In this document: positions 1 to 6,105 of the stretch, in pieces | How positions within the stretch are numbered: the stretch's first letter is position 1 | How the letters are laid out: each line of letters opens with the position of its first letter | Assembly (NCBI GenBank): GCA_900541665.1 | Contig: UQKV01000078.1 | Span: forward strand, 1-6,235 | Origin: an uncultured Collinsella sp. | GTDB taxonomy: Bacteria > Actinomycetota > Coriobacteriia > Coriobacteriales > Coriobacteriaceae | Length of the DNA: 6,235 nucleotides | Direction of reading: 5' to 3' | Translations under genes and position numbers: made by a program | Notes under the pieces: generated by a model | Database searches by the model: none | What the model saw: only the letters and a program-made list of their open reading frames with translations | Told to the model about the DNA's origin: nothing

Positions 1-114
1 ATGGCCGCGGGCGTGCTGCCCCAGCCTCTCTCCGGCGAGGAGGTCAACGAGATGGCGGAGCAGTCGGCCCCGCATTTCTCCTCGCTCATCCTCGGCTGCC
101 TTGAGCGGCTGTAA
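1..114 (+). CDS. Purine nucleoside phosphorylase, C-terminal fragment (5' end outside window)
   Basis: Reading frame 1 is open from the first base to a TAA at 112-114 and encodes the last 37 residues of a protein. The fragment opens with MAAGVLPQPLSGEEV and continues with an amphipathic helix ending in CLERL. This matches the end of trimeric-type purine nucleoside phosphorylases (inosine/guanosine phosphorylase), where an N-M-A-A-G segment is followed by a 'PLS-x-EEV' helix start and a final helix. These cytoplasmic enzymes split purine nucleosides with phosphate to give the free base and (deoxy)ribose-1-phosphate, in purine salvage. The ATG at position 1 is probably an internal methionine, since the catalytic domain must lie upstream. 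The flippase begins 41 bases later on the same strand, so the two may be cotranscribed. The identification rests on a short stretch; the catalytic residues are not in view. Confidence 0.72.
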   Translation: MAAGVLPQPLSGEEVNEMAEQSAPHFSSLILGCLERL

Positions 115-134
115 AACAGTTTATTTCAGCTAAG

Positions 135-144
135 AAGGAAAAGG
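135..144 (+). promoter_or_regulatory. Ribosome binding site of the flippase gene
   Basis: The purine-rich AAGGAAAAGG lies 11 bases before the ATG at 156, in a short AT-rich gap (115-155). It supports that ATG as the start. I see no convincing terminator or promoter in this gap. Confidence 0.6.
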
Positions 145-155
145 TTGAAATTTTA

Positions 156-1760
156 ATGGCTACGGAAAAGAAACAGTCCTTTTTCGGCGGCGCGGCGGTG
201 TTGGCCGCCGGCGTCGTCATCGTGAAGATCATCGGCGCGCTCTTCAAAATTCCGCTCGCGAACATCCTGAGCGAGACGGGCAACGCCGACTTCAACAACG
301 CCTACAACATCTATGCCGTGCTTCTGACCATCTCGACCGCGGGTCTTCCCGTGGCGCTCTCGAAGATGATCTCGGAGGCGAAGACGCTCGGGCGCGAGCG
401 TCAGGCGCGGCGCGTGCTCAAGGTGTCGTTCGCCGCGTTTTTAACGCTCGGTGTCCTCTCGTTTGTCATCATGTGGTTCGGCAACGAGAAGTGCGCGGCG
501 CTTCTCAATAACCCGAACGCCGCCTACGGTATCAAGGCGCTTGCCCCGGGCGTTGTGTGCGTCGGCTGCCTTGCCGCGTTCCGCGGCTTTGCGCAGGGGA
601 GCTTTCGCATGACGCCGACCGCCGTCTCGCAGATCATCGAGGCGGTCAGCAAGCTCTTCATCGGCCTTGGCCTTTCGATGTACGTCGTGAGCCTTGGGTA
701 CGAGGATTACATCGCCGCGGCCGCGGCCATCGTCGGCGTGACGGTCGGCTCGGTGCTCGCGCTCGTCTACATGCTCATCGACTACTTGCGCCACCGCCCG
801 CGCACCCCGGGCACAGACACGCCGGATGCCTCCGGCGCGATCTTAAAGCGCCTGCTCTCCATCGCCATCCCCATCACGCTGTCGGCCTCGATGGTGTCGA
901 TCATCACGCTGATCGACACGTCGCTTGTGCAGGGTCAGCTCCAAAACGCGCTGGGCTACACCCTCAAGGAGACGCGCCACCTCTACGGCACGTATTCCTC
1001 GGGCATGAACCTCTACAATCTGCCGTCGTCGATGATGACGGCGCTGACGATCTCCGTCATCCCGACGGTGTCGGCCTCCCTTGCGCGCAACGACCGCGTG
1101 CACACCTCGCGCGTCATCAACTCGTCGCTGCGCGTCACGGGTCTCATGGCCTTCCCGATGGGTCTTGGCCTCTGGGCGCTGGCTGAGCCCATTATGAAGC
1201 TCTGCTACCCGCGCTATGACAGCGAGCTCGGCGGCTCGCTTTTAGCCGTGCTCGGCATCGCGAGCATGTTCGTCTGCCTGATGCTCATTTCAAACTCCAT
1301 CCTGCAGTCCTACGGCCGCGTGCACGTGCCCGTTTTCACGATGCTCATCGGCGGCGTGGTCAAGATCATCTTCAACTACAACCTCACCGCCGTGCCGTCC
1401 ATCAACATCCACGCCGCTCCCTTCGGCACGCTCGTGTGCTTTGTGATCGTATCGTCGCTCAACCTCTTTTTCGTCTACCGCACGATGGAGGATAAGCCGA
1501 ATTACTTCAAGGTCTTTGCCAAGCCGCTGATCGCATCGCTCGTGATGGCCGTGTGCGCCAGATTCTCCTATCGCTTCTTCGCCGCCCATATCGCGCTTGG
1601 CGGCGCGACCACGACGCAGATCGTGAACGTCGGCCTTGCGGTCGTGCTGGCGGTCATCGTGTACGTCGCGCTTGTCCTCGCACTGCGGATCGTCACGCGC
1701 GACGACCTCGCGCTGCTGCCCAAGGGCGAAAAGCTCGCCCGCATCCTGCACGTGCGCTGA
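156..1760 (+). CDS. SpoVB/MurJ-like lipid-linked oligosaccharide flippase (polysaccharide biosynthesis protein)
   Basis: A 534-residue integral membrane protein of the MOP exporter superfamily (MVF/PST-like; the group of Bacillus SpoVB, YabM and YtgP). Relatives move lipid-linked cell-wall or polysaccharide precursors such as lipid II across the cytoplasmic membrane. Visible support: a short charged N-terminus followed at residues 9-33 by the family's typical first helix (FFGGAAVLAAG..., then KIIGALFKIPL). An RGFAQG-x-x-x-MTPTAVSQIIE block lies at 143-162, and LYGTYSSGMNLYNLPSS at about 276-292 is characteristic of SpoVB-type proteins. A hydrophilic loop near residues 210-225 separates the two halves, and alternating hydrophobic stretches fit about 14 membrane helices. 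The ATG at 156 has a ribosome binding site. The gene precedes mazG by 56 bases, as the SpoVB-like yabM precedes yabN in Bacillus. The substrate is not determinable here; it need not have a sporulation role. Three rare TTA leucine codons (441, 843, 1242) occur only in this gene. Confidence 0.88.
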   Translation: MATEKKQSFFGGAAVLAAGVVIVKIIGALFKIPLANILSETGNADFNNAYNIYAVLLTISTAGLPVALSKMISEAKTLGRERQARRVLKVSFAAFLTLGVLSFVIMWFGNEKCAALLNNPNAAYGIKALAPGVVCVGCLAAFRGFAQGSFRMTPTAVSQIIEAVSKLFIGLGLSMYVVSLGYEDYIAAAAAIVGVTVGSVLALVYMLIDYLRHRPRTPGTDTPDASGAILKRLLSIAIPITLSASMVSIITLIDTSLVQGQLQNALGYTLKETRHLYGTYSSGMNLYNLPSSMMTALTISVIPTVSASLARNDRVHTSRVINSSLRVTGLMAFPMGLGLWALAEPIMKLCYPRYDSELGGSLLAVLGIASMFVCLMLISNSILQSYGRVHVPVFTMLIGGVVKIIFNYNLTAVPSINIHAAPFGTLVCFVIVSSLNLFFVYRTMEDKPNYFKVFAKPLIASLVMAVCARFSYRFFAAHIALGGATTTQIVNVGLAVVLAVIVYVALVLALRIVTRDDLALLPKGEKLARILHVR

Positions 1761-1764
1761 AAAC

Positions 1765-1780
1765 CCCTGAAAAATCAGGG
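1765..1780 (+). other. Intercistronic hairpin between flippase and mazG
   Basis: A perfect 6-bp stem, CCCTGA (1765-1770) with TCAGGG (1775-1780), closes an AAAA loop just after the flippase stop codon. It is not followed by a T tract, so it is not a standard intrinsic terminator. It could stabilise or process the transcript or weakly attenuate mazG; this is inference. An 8-base palindrome TTGCGCAA follows at 1784-1791. Confidence 0.4.
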
Positions 1781-1816
1781 AAATTGCGCAAAACACCTTG
1801 CAATGAGAGGGAATAT

Positions 1817-2635
1817 ATGATAAATTATCCTGAGAAAGCTGTCTACACATATGACGACCTTGTTGACATCCTGCGCATTCTGCGCGCGCCGGGCGGATGC
1901 CCGTGGGACCGCGAGCAGACGCACCGCAGCATTGGCAAGAACATGATCGAGGAGGCCTACGAGGCGCTCGACTGCATCGAGGCGGACGACGCGGTTCACC
2001 TGCGCGAGGAGCTGGGTGACGTGCTCATGCAGGTCGTGCTGCATGCGCAGATCGCGGCGGACGCCGGCGAGTTTACGCTGGCCGACGTGGCACGCGATAT
2101 CGACGCCAAGCTCATCCGCCGCCACCCGCACGTGTTCGGCGATGCGGATGCCGAGAGCTCCGACGAGGTGCTCAAGATTTGGGACGAGGTTAAGCTTGCC
2201 GAGAGGGCTGCCAAGGACAAGGCCGTGGCGGCAGGCGAGGCTGCGCCCGAGGGCCTGCTCGACGGCGTGCCCACGCATCTGCCGGCGCTGATGCAGGCCC
2301 AGAAGGTGTCGCGCAAGGCGGCTGCCGTGGGCTTTGAGTGGGAGACGGTCCAGGACGTGTGGGACGAGGTCGCCGAGGAGCGTGCCGAGTTTGAGGCCGA
2401 GGCCCCTGGCTCGCCCGAGCGCGAAATGGAGTTTGGCGATCTGCTCTTTGCCCTGGTCAACGTTGCACGCAAAGAGGGCATTGACGCCGAGAGTGCCCTT
2501 CGTGCCAGCACGGCAAAGTTCCGCCGCCGCTGGGCCGCGATGGAGCGGATGGCGGCCGATGCTCACGTGGATCTTGCCGAGCTTTCGACCCACGGCCTCA
2601 ACGACCTGTGGGATGCCGCAAAGGCGGAGGAGTAA
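1817..2635 (+). CDS. mazG: Nucleoside triphosphate pyrophosphohydrolase MazG
   Basis: A 272-residue two-domain MazG, close to the usual size of full-length bacterial MazG (E. coli about 263). MazG hydrolyses (deoxy)nucleoside triphosphates to monophosphate and pyrophosphate, removing aberrant nucleotides, and affects (p)ppGpp levels in E. coli. The N-terminal domain carries the hallmark APGGCPWDREQTH at about 24-36. It also has the Mg-binding EExxE (45-49) with ExxD (65-68, in REELGD), then the family stretch KLIRRHPHVFGD. The C-terminal domain repeats the fold with EERAE (187-191) and EFGD (205-208), so both metal sites look intact. The start at 1817 is chosen because MINYPEKAVYTYDDL begins the family-like N-terminus and GAGAGGG (1805-1811) sits 5 bases before it. 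The open frame extends upstream to 1553, but that part lies inside the flippase gene. An intrinsic terminator follows the stop codon. Confidence 0.95.
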   Translation: MINYPEKAVYTYDDLVDILRILRAPGGCPWDREQTHRSIGKNMIEEAYEALDCIEADDAVHLREELGDVLMQVVLHAQIAADAGEFTLADVARDIDAKLIRRHPHVFGDADAESSDEVLKIWDEVKLAERAAKDKAVAAGEAAPEGLLDGVPTHLPALMQAQKVSRKAAAVGFEWETVQDVWDEVAEERAEFEAEAPGSPEREMEFGDLLFALVNVARKEGIDAESALRASTAKFRRRWAAMERMAADAHVDLAELSTHGLNDLWDAAKAEE

Positions 2636-2639
2636 GACT

Positions 2640-2685
2640 GCGGGAACGACGGGCTGACACGCCTCATCGTTCCCGCTAAATTTTT
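2640..2685 (+). terminator. Intrinsic terminator after mazG
   Basis: A perfect 10-bp inverted repeat, GCGGGAACGA (2640-2649) and TCGTTCCCGC (2667-2676), is followed by TAAATTTTT. The 17-base loop can pair further (GGC 2652-2654 with GCC 2661-2663). It begins 5 bases after the mazG stop codon and separates the upstream unit from eno. Confidence 0.8.
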
Positions 2686-2706
2686 CGAAAATCAAGTGTA
2701 TCCCTC

Positions 2707-2754
2707 GGCTAACTTAGGGCATAATGCAAAAAGTGCGACATGGCTAACTTACGG
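2707..2754 (+). repeat. Direct repeat pair in the eno leader/promoter region
   Basis: GGCTAACTTAGGG at 2707-2719 and GGCTAACTTACGG at 2742-2754 match in 12 of 13 positions, with starts 35 bases apart. They bracket the candidate -10 box at 2720-2725, so they could be a pair of operator half-sites. No regulator can be named from the sequence. Confidence 0.5.
2720..2725 (+). promoter_or_regulatory. Candidate -10 box of the eno promoter
   Basis: CATAAT matches the TATAAT consensus in five of six positions and lies in the gap between the mazG terminator and eno, where a promoter is required. It predicts a transcript start near 2732 and a leader of about 93 bases. No good TTGACA-like box is visible at the right distance (around 2696-2702 only a poor match), so activity may depend on another factor. 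Confidence 0.4.
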
Positions 2755-2810
2755 AGGCGCACCGACGGTGCACGGTCAGCCGGTCGCTTGCATCCACTAC
2801 GTTTCCAAGT

Positions 2811-2819
2811 GAGAGGGAG
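2811..2819 (+). promoter_or_regulatory. Ribosome binding site of eno
   Basis: GAGAGGGAG ends 5 bases before the ATG at 2825, supporting that start over the out-of-frame ATG at 2740, which has no such site. The core resembles the GAGAGGG before mazG. Confidence 0.65.
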
Positions 2820-2824
2820 ACAAC

Positions 2825-4114
2825 ATGAGCGATATTTTGGACGTCTACGGTCGCGAGGTGCTCGACAGCCGCGGCAATCCCACCGTCGAGGTCGAGGTCG
2901 TGCTCGAGGACGGCAGCTTTGGCCGCGCGATGGTGCCTTCGGGTGCTTCGACCGGCGCCTTTGAGGCCTGCGAGCTGCGCGATGGCGACAAGGGCCGCTA
3001 CCTGGGCAAGGGCGTTTCGCAGGCCGTCGAGCACGTCAACAACGAGTGCGCTAACGCCGTCGTGGGCCTCGACGCTTTCGATCAGCGCGCCGTCGATGCC
3101 GCGCTGATTGCCGCGGACGGTACCCCCAACAAGACCAAGCTCGGTGCCAACGCCATCCTGGGCGTGTCGCTGGCCGTTGCCCGCGCCGCTGCCGAGTCGG
3201 CGGGCCTGTCGCTGTACCAGTATCTGGGCGGCGTCAATGCCCACCTGCTGCCCACGCCCATGATGAACATCCTCAACGGCGGTGTGCATGCCGACAATAA
3301 CGTCGACTTCCAGGAGTTCATGATCATGCCGGTGGGCGCCCCGAGCTTTGCCGAGGGCCTGCGTTGGTGCGCCGAGGTCTACCACACCCTCAAGGGCGTG
3401 CTGCACGAGGCCGGCCTGGGCGGCGGCGTGGGCGACGAGGGCGGCTTTGCCCCCAACCTTAAGACCAATGCCGAGCCGTTCGAGTACATCACCAAGGCCG
3501 TCGAGAAGGCTGGCTTTAAGCCCGGCGTCGACTTTATGTACGCCATGGACCCGGCCTCGACCGAGTTCTACAACGCTGAGACCGGTATGTACGAGCTCAA
3601 GGGCGAGGGCGTTGAGTACACGAGCGCCCAGATGGTCGATTACTGGGAGAAGCTCGTCGACACTTATCCCATCATCTCCATAGAGGACGGCATGGCCGAG
3701 GAGGACTGGGACGGCTGGGTCGAGCTCACCCGCCGCATTGGTAACAAAGTGCAGCTGGTGGGCGACGACCTGTTCGTCACCAACACCGAGCGCCTCAAGA
3801 AGGGCATCGAGCTGGGTGCCGCCAACGCGATCCTGGTCAAGGTCAACCAGATCGGTACGCTCACCGAGTCGCTCGAGGCCATCGAGACCGCCAAGGAGGC
3901 CGGCTACGCCTGCATCGTGAGCCACCGCTCCGGCGAGACCGAGGACTCCACGATCGCCGACCTGGTCGTGGGCGTCAACGCCGGCCAGATCAAGTCGGGC
4001 GCTCCGTGCCGCAGCGATCGCATCGCCAAGTACAACCAGCTCATCCGCATCGAGGACGAGCTCGAGGGCAGTGCACGCTACGCCGGCAAGGCCGCGTTCT
4101 ACAACATTCGCTAG
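2825..4114 (+). CDS. eno: Enolase (phosphopyruvate hydratase)
   Basis: A 429-residue enolase, full length for bacteria, catalysing 2-phosphoglycerate to phosphoenolpyruvate in glycolysis, in the cytoplasm. The N-terminus DILDVYGREVLDSRGNPTVE is typical and begins at the ATG with a good ribosome binding site. Catalytic and metal residues are all present by comparison with E. coli enolase: the mobile loop SGASTG (39-44), H155, E164, E205 in DEGGFAP, the Mg ligands D242, E287 (SIEDGM) and D314 (VGDDLF), K339 in the signature ILVKVNQIGTLTES, the HRS at 367-369, and K390 in GQIKSGAP. Codon use is strongly biased to C-ending codons, as expected for a highly expressed gene. It has its own candidate promoter and terminator, so it is probably a single-gene unit. 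Actinobacteria commonly place eno between mazG and ftsB, as seen here. Confidence 0.98.
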   Translation: MSDILDVYGREVLDSRGNPTVEVEVVLEDGSFGRAMVPSGASTGAFEACELRDGDKGRYLGKGVSQAVEHVNNECANAVVGLDAFDQRAVDAALIAADGTPNKTKLGANAILGVSLAVARAAAESAGLSLYQYLGGVNAHLLPTPMMNILNGGVHADNNVDFQEFMIMPVGAPSFAEGLRWCAEVYHTLKGVLHEAGLGGGVGDEGGFAPNLKTNAEPFEYITKAVEKAGFKPGVDFMYAMDPASTEFYNAETGMYELKGEGVEYTSAQMVDYWEKLVDTYPIISIEDGMAEEDWDGWVELTRRIGNKVQLVGDDLFVTNTERLKKGIELGAANAILVKVNQIGTLTESLEAIETAKEAGYACIVSHRSGETEDSTIADLVVGVNAGQIKSGAPCRSDRIAKYNQLIRIEDELEGSARYAGKAAFYNIR

Positions 4115-4186
4115 GCAAACGGCGTGCGCGGGGCGGGGCTGACTCGGATTCGCCTCGCTCCCGCCGGGCGCTGTTGAGCACCATTG

Positions 4187-4218
4187 GGCGCTGGGCCATA
4201 TGGCTCAGCGCCTTTTTT
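4187..4218 (+). terminator. Intrinsic terminator after eno
   Basis: An 11-bp stem with one G-U pair, GGCGCTGGGCC (4187-4197) and GGCTCAGCGCC (4202-4212), closes an ATAT loop and is followed by six T residues (4213-4218). This is a textbook rho-independent terminator, 72 bases after the eno stop. A weaker hairpin (4132-4138 with 4159-4165) lies upstream without a T tract. Confidence 0.93.
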
Positions 4219-4257
4219 ATGTCGAGCAAGGGCCGCCGAAGGCGTTGCGCGCGCTCG

Positions 4258-4266
4258 TGCTATAAC
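4258..4266 (+). promoter_or_regulatory. Candidate extended -10 promoter of ftsB-ppx
   Basis: TGC-TATAAC fits the extended -10 pattern TGn-TATAAT with one mismatch and lies 40 bases after the eno terminator and 43 before the ftsB start. No -35 box is at the usual spacing: TTGCGC at 4245-4250 is only 10 bases away. Extended -10 promoters can work without one. The expected transcript start is near 4273, giving a leader of about 37 bases. Confidence 0.5.
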
Positions 4267-4309
4267 TAAAAGACTTAGCGCAAACAAACCTCAACCGCAC
4301 AAGGCGCAC

Positions 4310-5080
4310 ATGGATCAGATTTACGACAACAGGTACTATTCCGCCGGTTCGCGTGAGCCGTCACCTCGCCGTGCGCGCACGGTGCAGCTCGGCGGGTCCG
4401 ATTACGCCGGTGCCGACCGCTCCACGCAGCGACCGACAAGTGCCTCACACTCCCGTGCTCAAGTGAATACGTCGATGGACCGCCCGCTACGTTCGGTGCG
4501 CCCGGCGCACTCGGAGCATGCTCAGCGTTCCTCGGCTCAAACGCATGAAAAGCCGAGTAGGCCCTCGAATCGTCTTTCGGGCTCGGACTTCATGCATTAC
4601 GCCAACGATAACGCGGTGGTCAAGGCAATCTACGACTTTACCCACGGTCCCCAGCGGGGGCTGTTTGTTGGCATTGTCGTCGTCCTGGTGCTCGTGAGCC
4701 TGTACTTTCCCGTGCGTGACCTCTACGTTGCCAAACGCTCGAACGATATCTTGGCTAAGCAGGTCGAGATTCGCCAGCAGTACAACGACGAGCTGCAGAA
4801 AAGCGTCGACAAGCTGCTCTCGGAGCAGGGTATCAAGGATGCGGCATCTGAGGACCTGGGCCTGGTGATGCCCGGCGAGAAGAGGATTGAAGTGCAGGGC
4901 CTGGACGACGATTCGGATTCGTCGTCGAGCAAAAAATCCTCGAACGCCAAGAAGGCCAGCGAAGTGGCCAAAGAGATCGAAGAGGTCGGCAAGGACGCGC
5001 CATGGTACATCCAGACGCTCGATATGCTGTTTGGGTTTAACGGCGTCGAGGGCCAGACAGTCGTGTCCAACGGCAAATAG
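4310..5080 (+). CDS. FtsB/DivIC-family septum formation initiator protein with extended N- and C-terminal tails
   Basis: A 256-residue single-pass membrane protein of the FtsB/DivIC family, cell-division proteins that work with FtsL and FtsQ/DivIB to activate septal wall synthesis. Residues 1 to about 112 form a polar tail rich in Arg, Ser and Pro, probably disordered and cytoplasmic. One membrane helix spans about 117-134 (GLFVGIVVVLVLVSLYFPV). A coiled coil at about 138-173 follows, then the family's GIKDAASEDLGLVMPGE (174-190). After it come an Asp/Ser/Lys-rich linker (199-225) and a short conserved-looking end, PWYIQTLDMLFGF (231-243). Most FtsB/DivIC proteins are about 90-150 residues, so both tails are long. 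The start at 4310 (AAGG 5 bases before it) is preferred; the frame is open to a TTG at 4184, but that extension would cross the eno terminator and the likely promoter. ppx starts 20 bases downstream, suggesting cotranscription. Confidence 0.86.
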   Translation: MDQIYDNRYYSAGSREPSPRRARTVQLGGSDYAGADRSTQRPTSASHSRAQVNTSMDRPLRSVRPAHSEHAQRSSAQTHEKPSRPSNRLSGSDFMHYANDNAVVKAIYDFTHGPQRGLFVGIVVVLVLVSLYFPVRDLYVAKRSNDILAKQVEIRQQYNDELQKSVDKLLSEQGIKDAASEDLGLVMPGEKRIEVQGLDDDSDSSSSKKSSNAKKASEVAKEIEEVGKDAPWYIQTLDMLFGFNGVEGQTVVSNGK

Positions 5081-5085
5081 CGCCC

Positions 5086-5094
5086 GGAGGGGAG
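5086..5094 (+). promoter_or_regulatory. Ribosome binding site of ppx
   Basis: GGAGGGGAG ends 6 bases before the ATG at 5101, within the 20-base gap after ftsB. It is the strongest Shine-Dalgarno match in the window and supports separate efficient translation of the second gene. Confidence 0.7.
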
Positions 5095-5100
5095 CCTGCA

Positions 5101-6102
5101 ATGACGAATTGCAAACGATATAAGGTGGCGGCGATTGACCTGGGGACGGTGTCGTCGCGCCTGGTGTTGGCCCAGGTCGAGGGCGGGGCGATCGTGGAAT
5201 CGTCCAAGCATACCGAGATTACCGACTTGGGCGAGGGCGTCGACGCGACGGGGCGCTTTTGCGAGGCGGCCGTTGAGCGCGTGCTCGCTGCGTGCCGGAT
5301 GTTTGTGGACGAGGCCCGTGCCTTTGGGGCCGCGTGCGTCTGCACCACGTGCACGAGCGCCGCGCGCGATGCGTCCAATGCCGCGCTGCTGTTGGACGGC
5401 CTGCGCGATCTGGGGCTTGAGCCACAGGTGATTCCGGGCGAGGTCGAGGCGCGCCTGACGTTTTTTGGCGTGGCGCACGACTTTGCCGGCGAGCGCATCA
5501 TCGTTGCCGATTCGGGCGGCGGATCCACGGAGCTCGCGACGGGCGTCTATGCACCGGAGCGCGGTATCTTTGCTCTGGAGGGAACGCGCTCGCTGGACAT
5601 CGGTTGCCGCCGCGTGACCGAGCGGTTTTTCTCGGCACTGCCGCCGTCGACGGACGAGCTTGCAGCTGCTGCCGGCTGGGCAAACAAGCAGTTTACGGGC
5701 TATTTTGAGAGCCTGCCTGTCGACTTTGAGCGCGCCGAGCGCCTCGTCGCGGTGGGCGGTACCGTTACCACGCTCGTGGCGCTGGTCCACGAACTGGAGC
5801 CGTACGACTCGAACTTTGTGCACCTGCGCGAGCTTTCGATGGAGCAGATTTCGGCCGCTATCGAGCGCATGTCTGCGTTGGATGTTGCAGGCATTGCCGC
5901 GTTGCCGGGCGTGCAGTCCAAGCGCGCGGGCGTGATTCTGGCCGGCGCCGTGGTGATCCGCGAGCTCATGCGTGCCGGCGGCTACAAGACGCTCACCGTA
6001 AGCGAGAACAGCCTACTCGCTGGCATGGCCGCCACCATCAACGAGGTTCTCGACGGCGCGACTCCCACCATCGCCTGGACCCCCACTCTCAGCACCCTCT
6101 AA
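5101..6102 (+). CDS. ppx: Ppx/GppA-family exopolyphosphatase
   Basis: A 333-residue Ppx/GppA phosphatase of the actin-like (ASKHA) fold. Family members release phosphate from the ends of inorganic polyphosphate and/or hydrolyse pppGpp to ppGpp. Its length fits the short, two-lobed actinobacterial form without the extra HD-like domain of E. coli Ppx. Visible motifs: phosphate-1 loop AAIDLGTVSSRL (10-21), TDLGEGVDATGRF near 41-53, TSAARDASN near 85-93, GEVEARL with the likely catalytic E116, phosphate-2 loop DSGGGSTEL (137-145), SLDIGCRRVTERF, and the adenosine-like loop VGGTVTT (218-224). The C-terminus KRAGVILAGAVVIREL ... LTVSENSLLAGM is also typical. In the first loop, V17 replaces the Asn usual in 'D-x-G-T/S-N-S'. 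The gene probably shares a transcript with ftsB, as in other Actinobacteria. Polyphosphate versus pppGpp specificity cannot be told from sequence. Confidence 0.92.
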   Translation: MTNCKRYKVAAIDLGTVSSRLVLAQVEGGAIVESSKHTEITDLGEGVDATGRFCEAAVERVLAACRMFVDEARAFGAACVCTTCTSAARDASNAALLLDGLRDLGLEPQVIPGEVEARLTFFGVAHDFAGERIIVADSGGGSTELATGVYAPERGIFALEGTRSLDIGCRRVTERFFSALPPSTDELAAAAGWANKQFTGYFESLPVDFERAERLVAVGGTVTTLVALVHELEPYDSNFVHLRELSMEQISAAIERMSALDVAGIAALPGVQSKRAGVILAGAVVIRELMRAGGYKTLTVSENSLLAGMAATINEVLDGATPTIAWTPTLSTL

Positions 6103-6105
6103 ATA

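Noticed and set aside
1553..1816. Upstream in-frame start for mazG
   Set aside because: These codons lie inside the flippase gene in another frame; family similarity and the ribosome binding site put the start at 1817.
1775..2695. 306-codon open frame on the - strand across mazG
   Set aside because: A shadow of mazG; it begins inside the mazG terminator region and shows no family features.
2759..2771. GCACC-GAC-GGTGC hairpin in the eno leader as a riboswitch or attenuator
   Set aside because: The stem is only 5 bp with a 3-base loop, and no known riboswitch core or T tract is present.
2740..2964. 74-codon + strand frame starting in the eno leader
   Set aside because: It overlaps the first 140 bases of eno out of frame, is Arg-rich without motifs and lacks a ribosome binding site. 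A leader-peptide role is not excluded but unsupported.
2744..3925. 393-codon open frame on the - strand across eno
   Set aside because: It lies antisense to a textbook enolase, reads as low-complexity Gly/Ala/Leu/Val/His-rich sequence with no recognisable domain, and is expected from the GC-rich third positions of a strongly biased gene.
4184..4309. TTG start that would lengthen the FtsB-like protein by 42 residues
   Set aside because: The extension runs through the eno terminator and upstream of the likely transcript start, has unlike composition, and lacks a ribosome binding site; the ATG at 4310 is better.
4723..5823. 366-codon open frame on the - strand across ftsB and ppx
   Set aside because: It covers two well-supported genes, is rich in Arg/Ala/Leu without motifs, and has no promoter or ribosome binding site of note.
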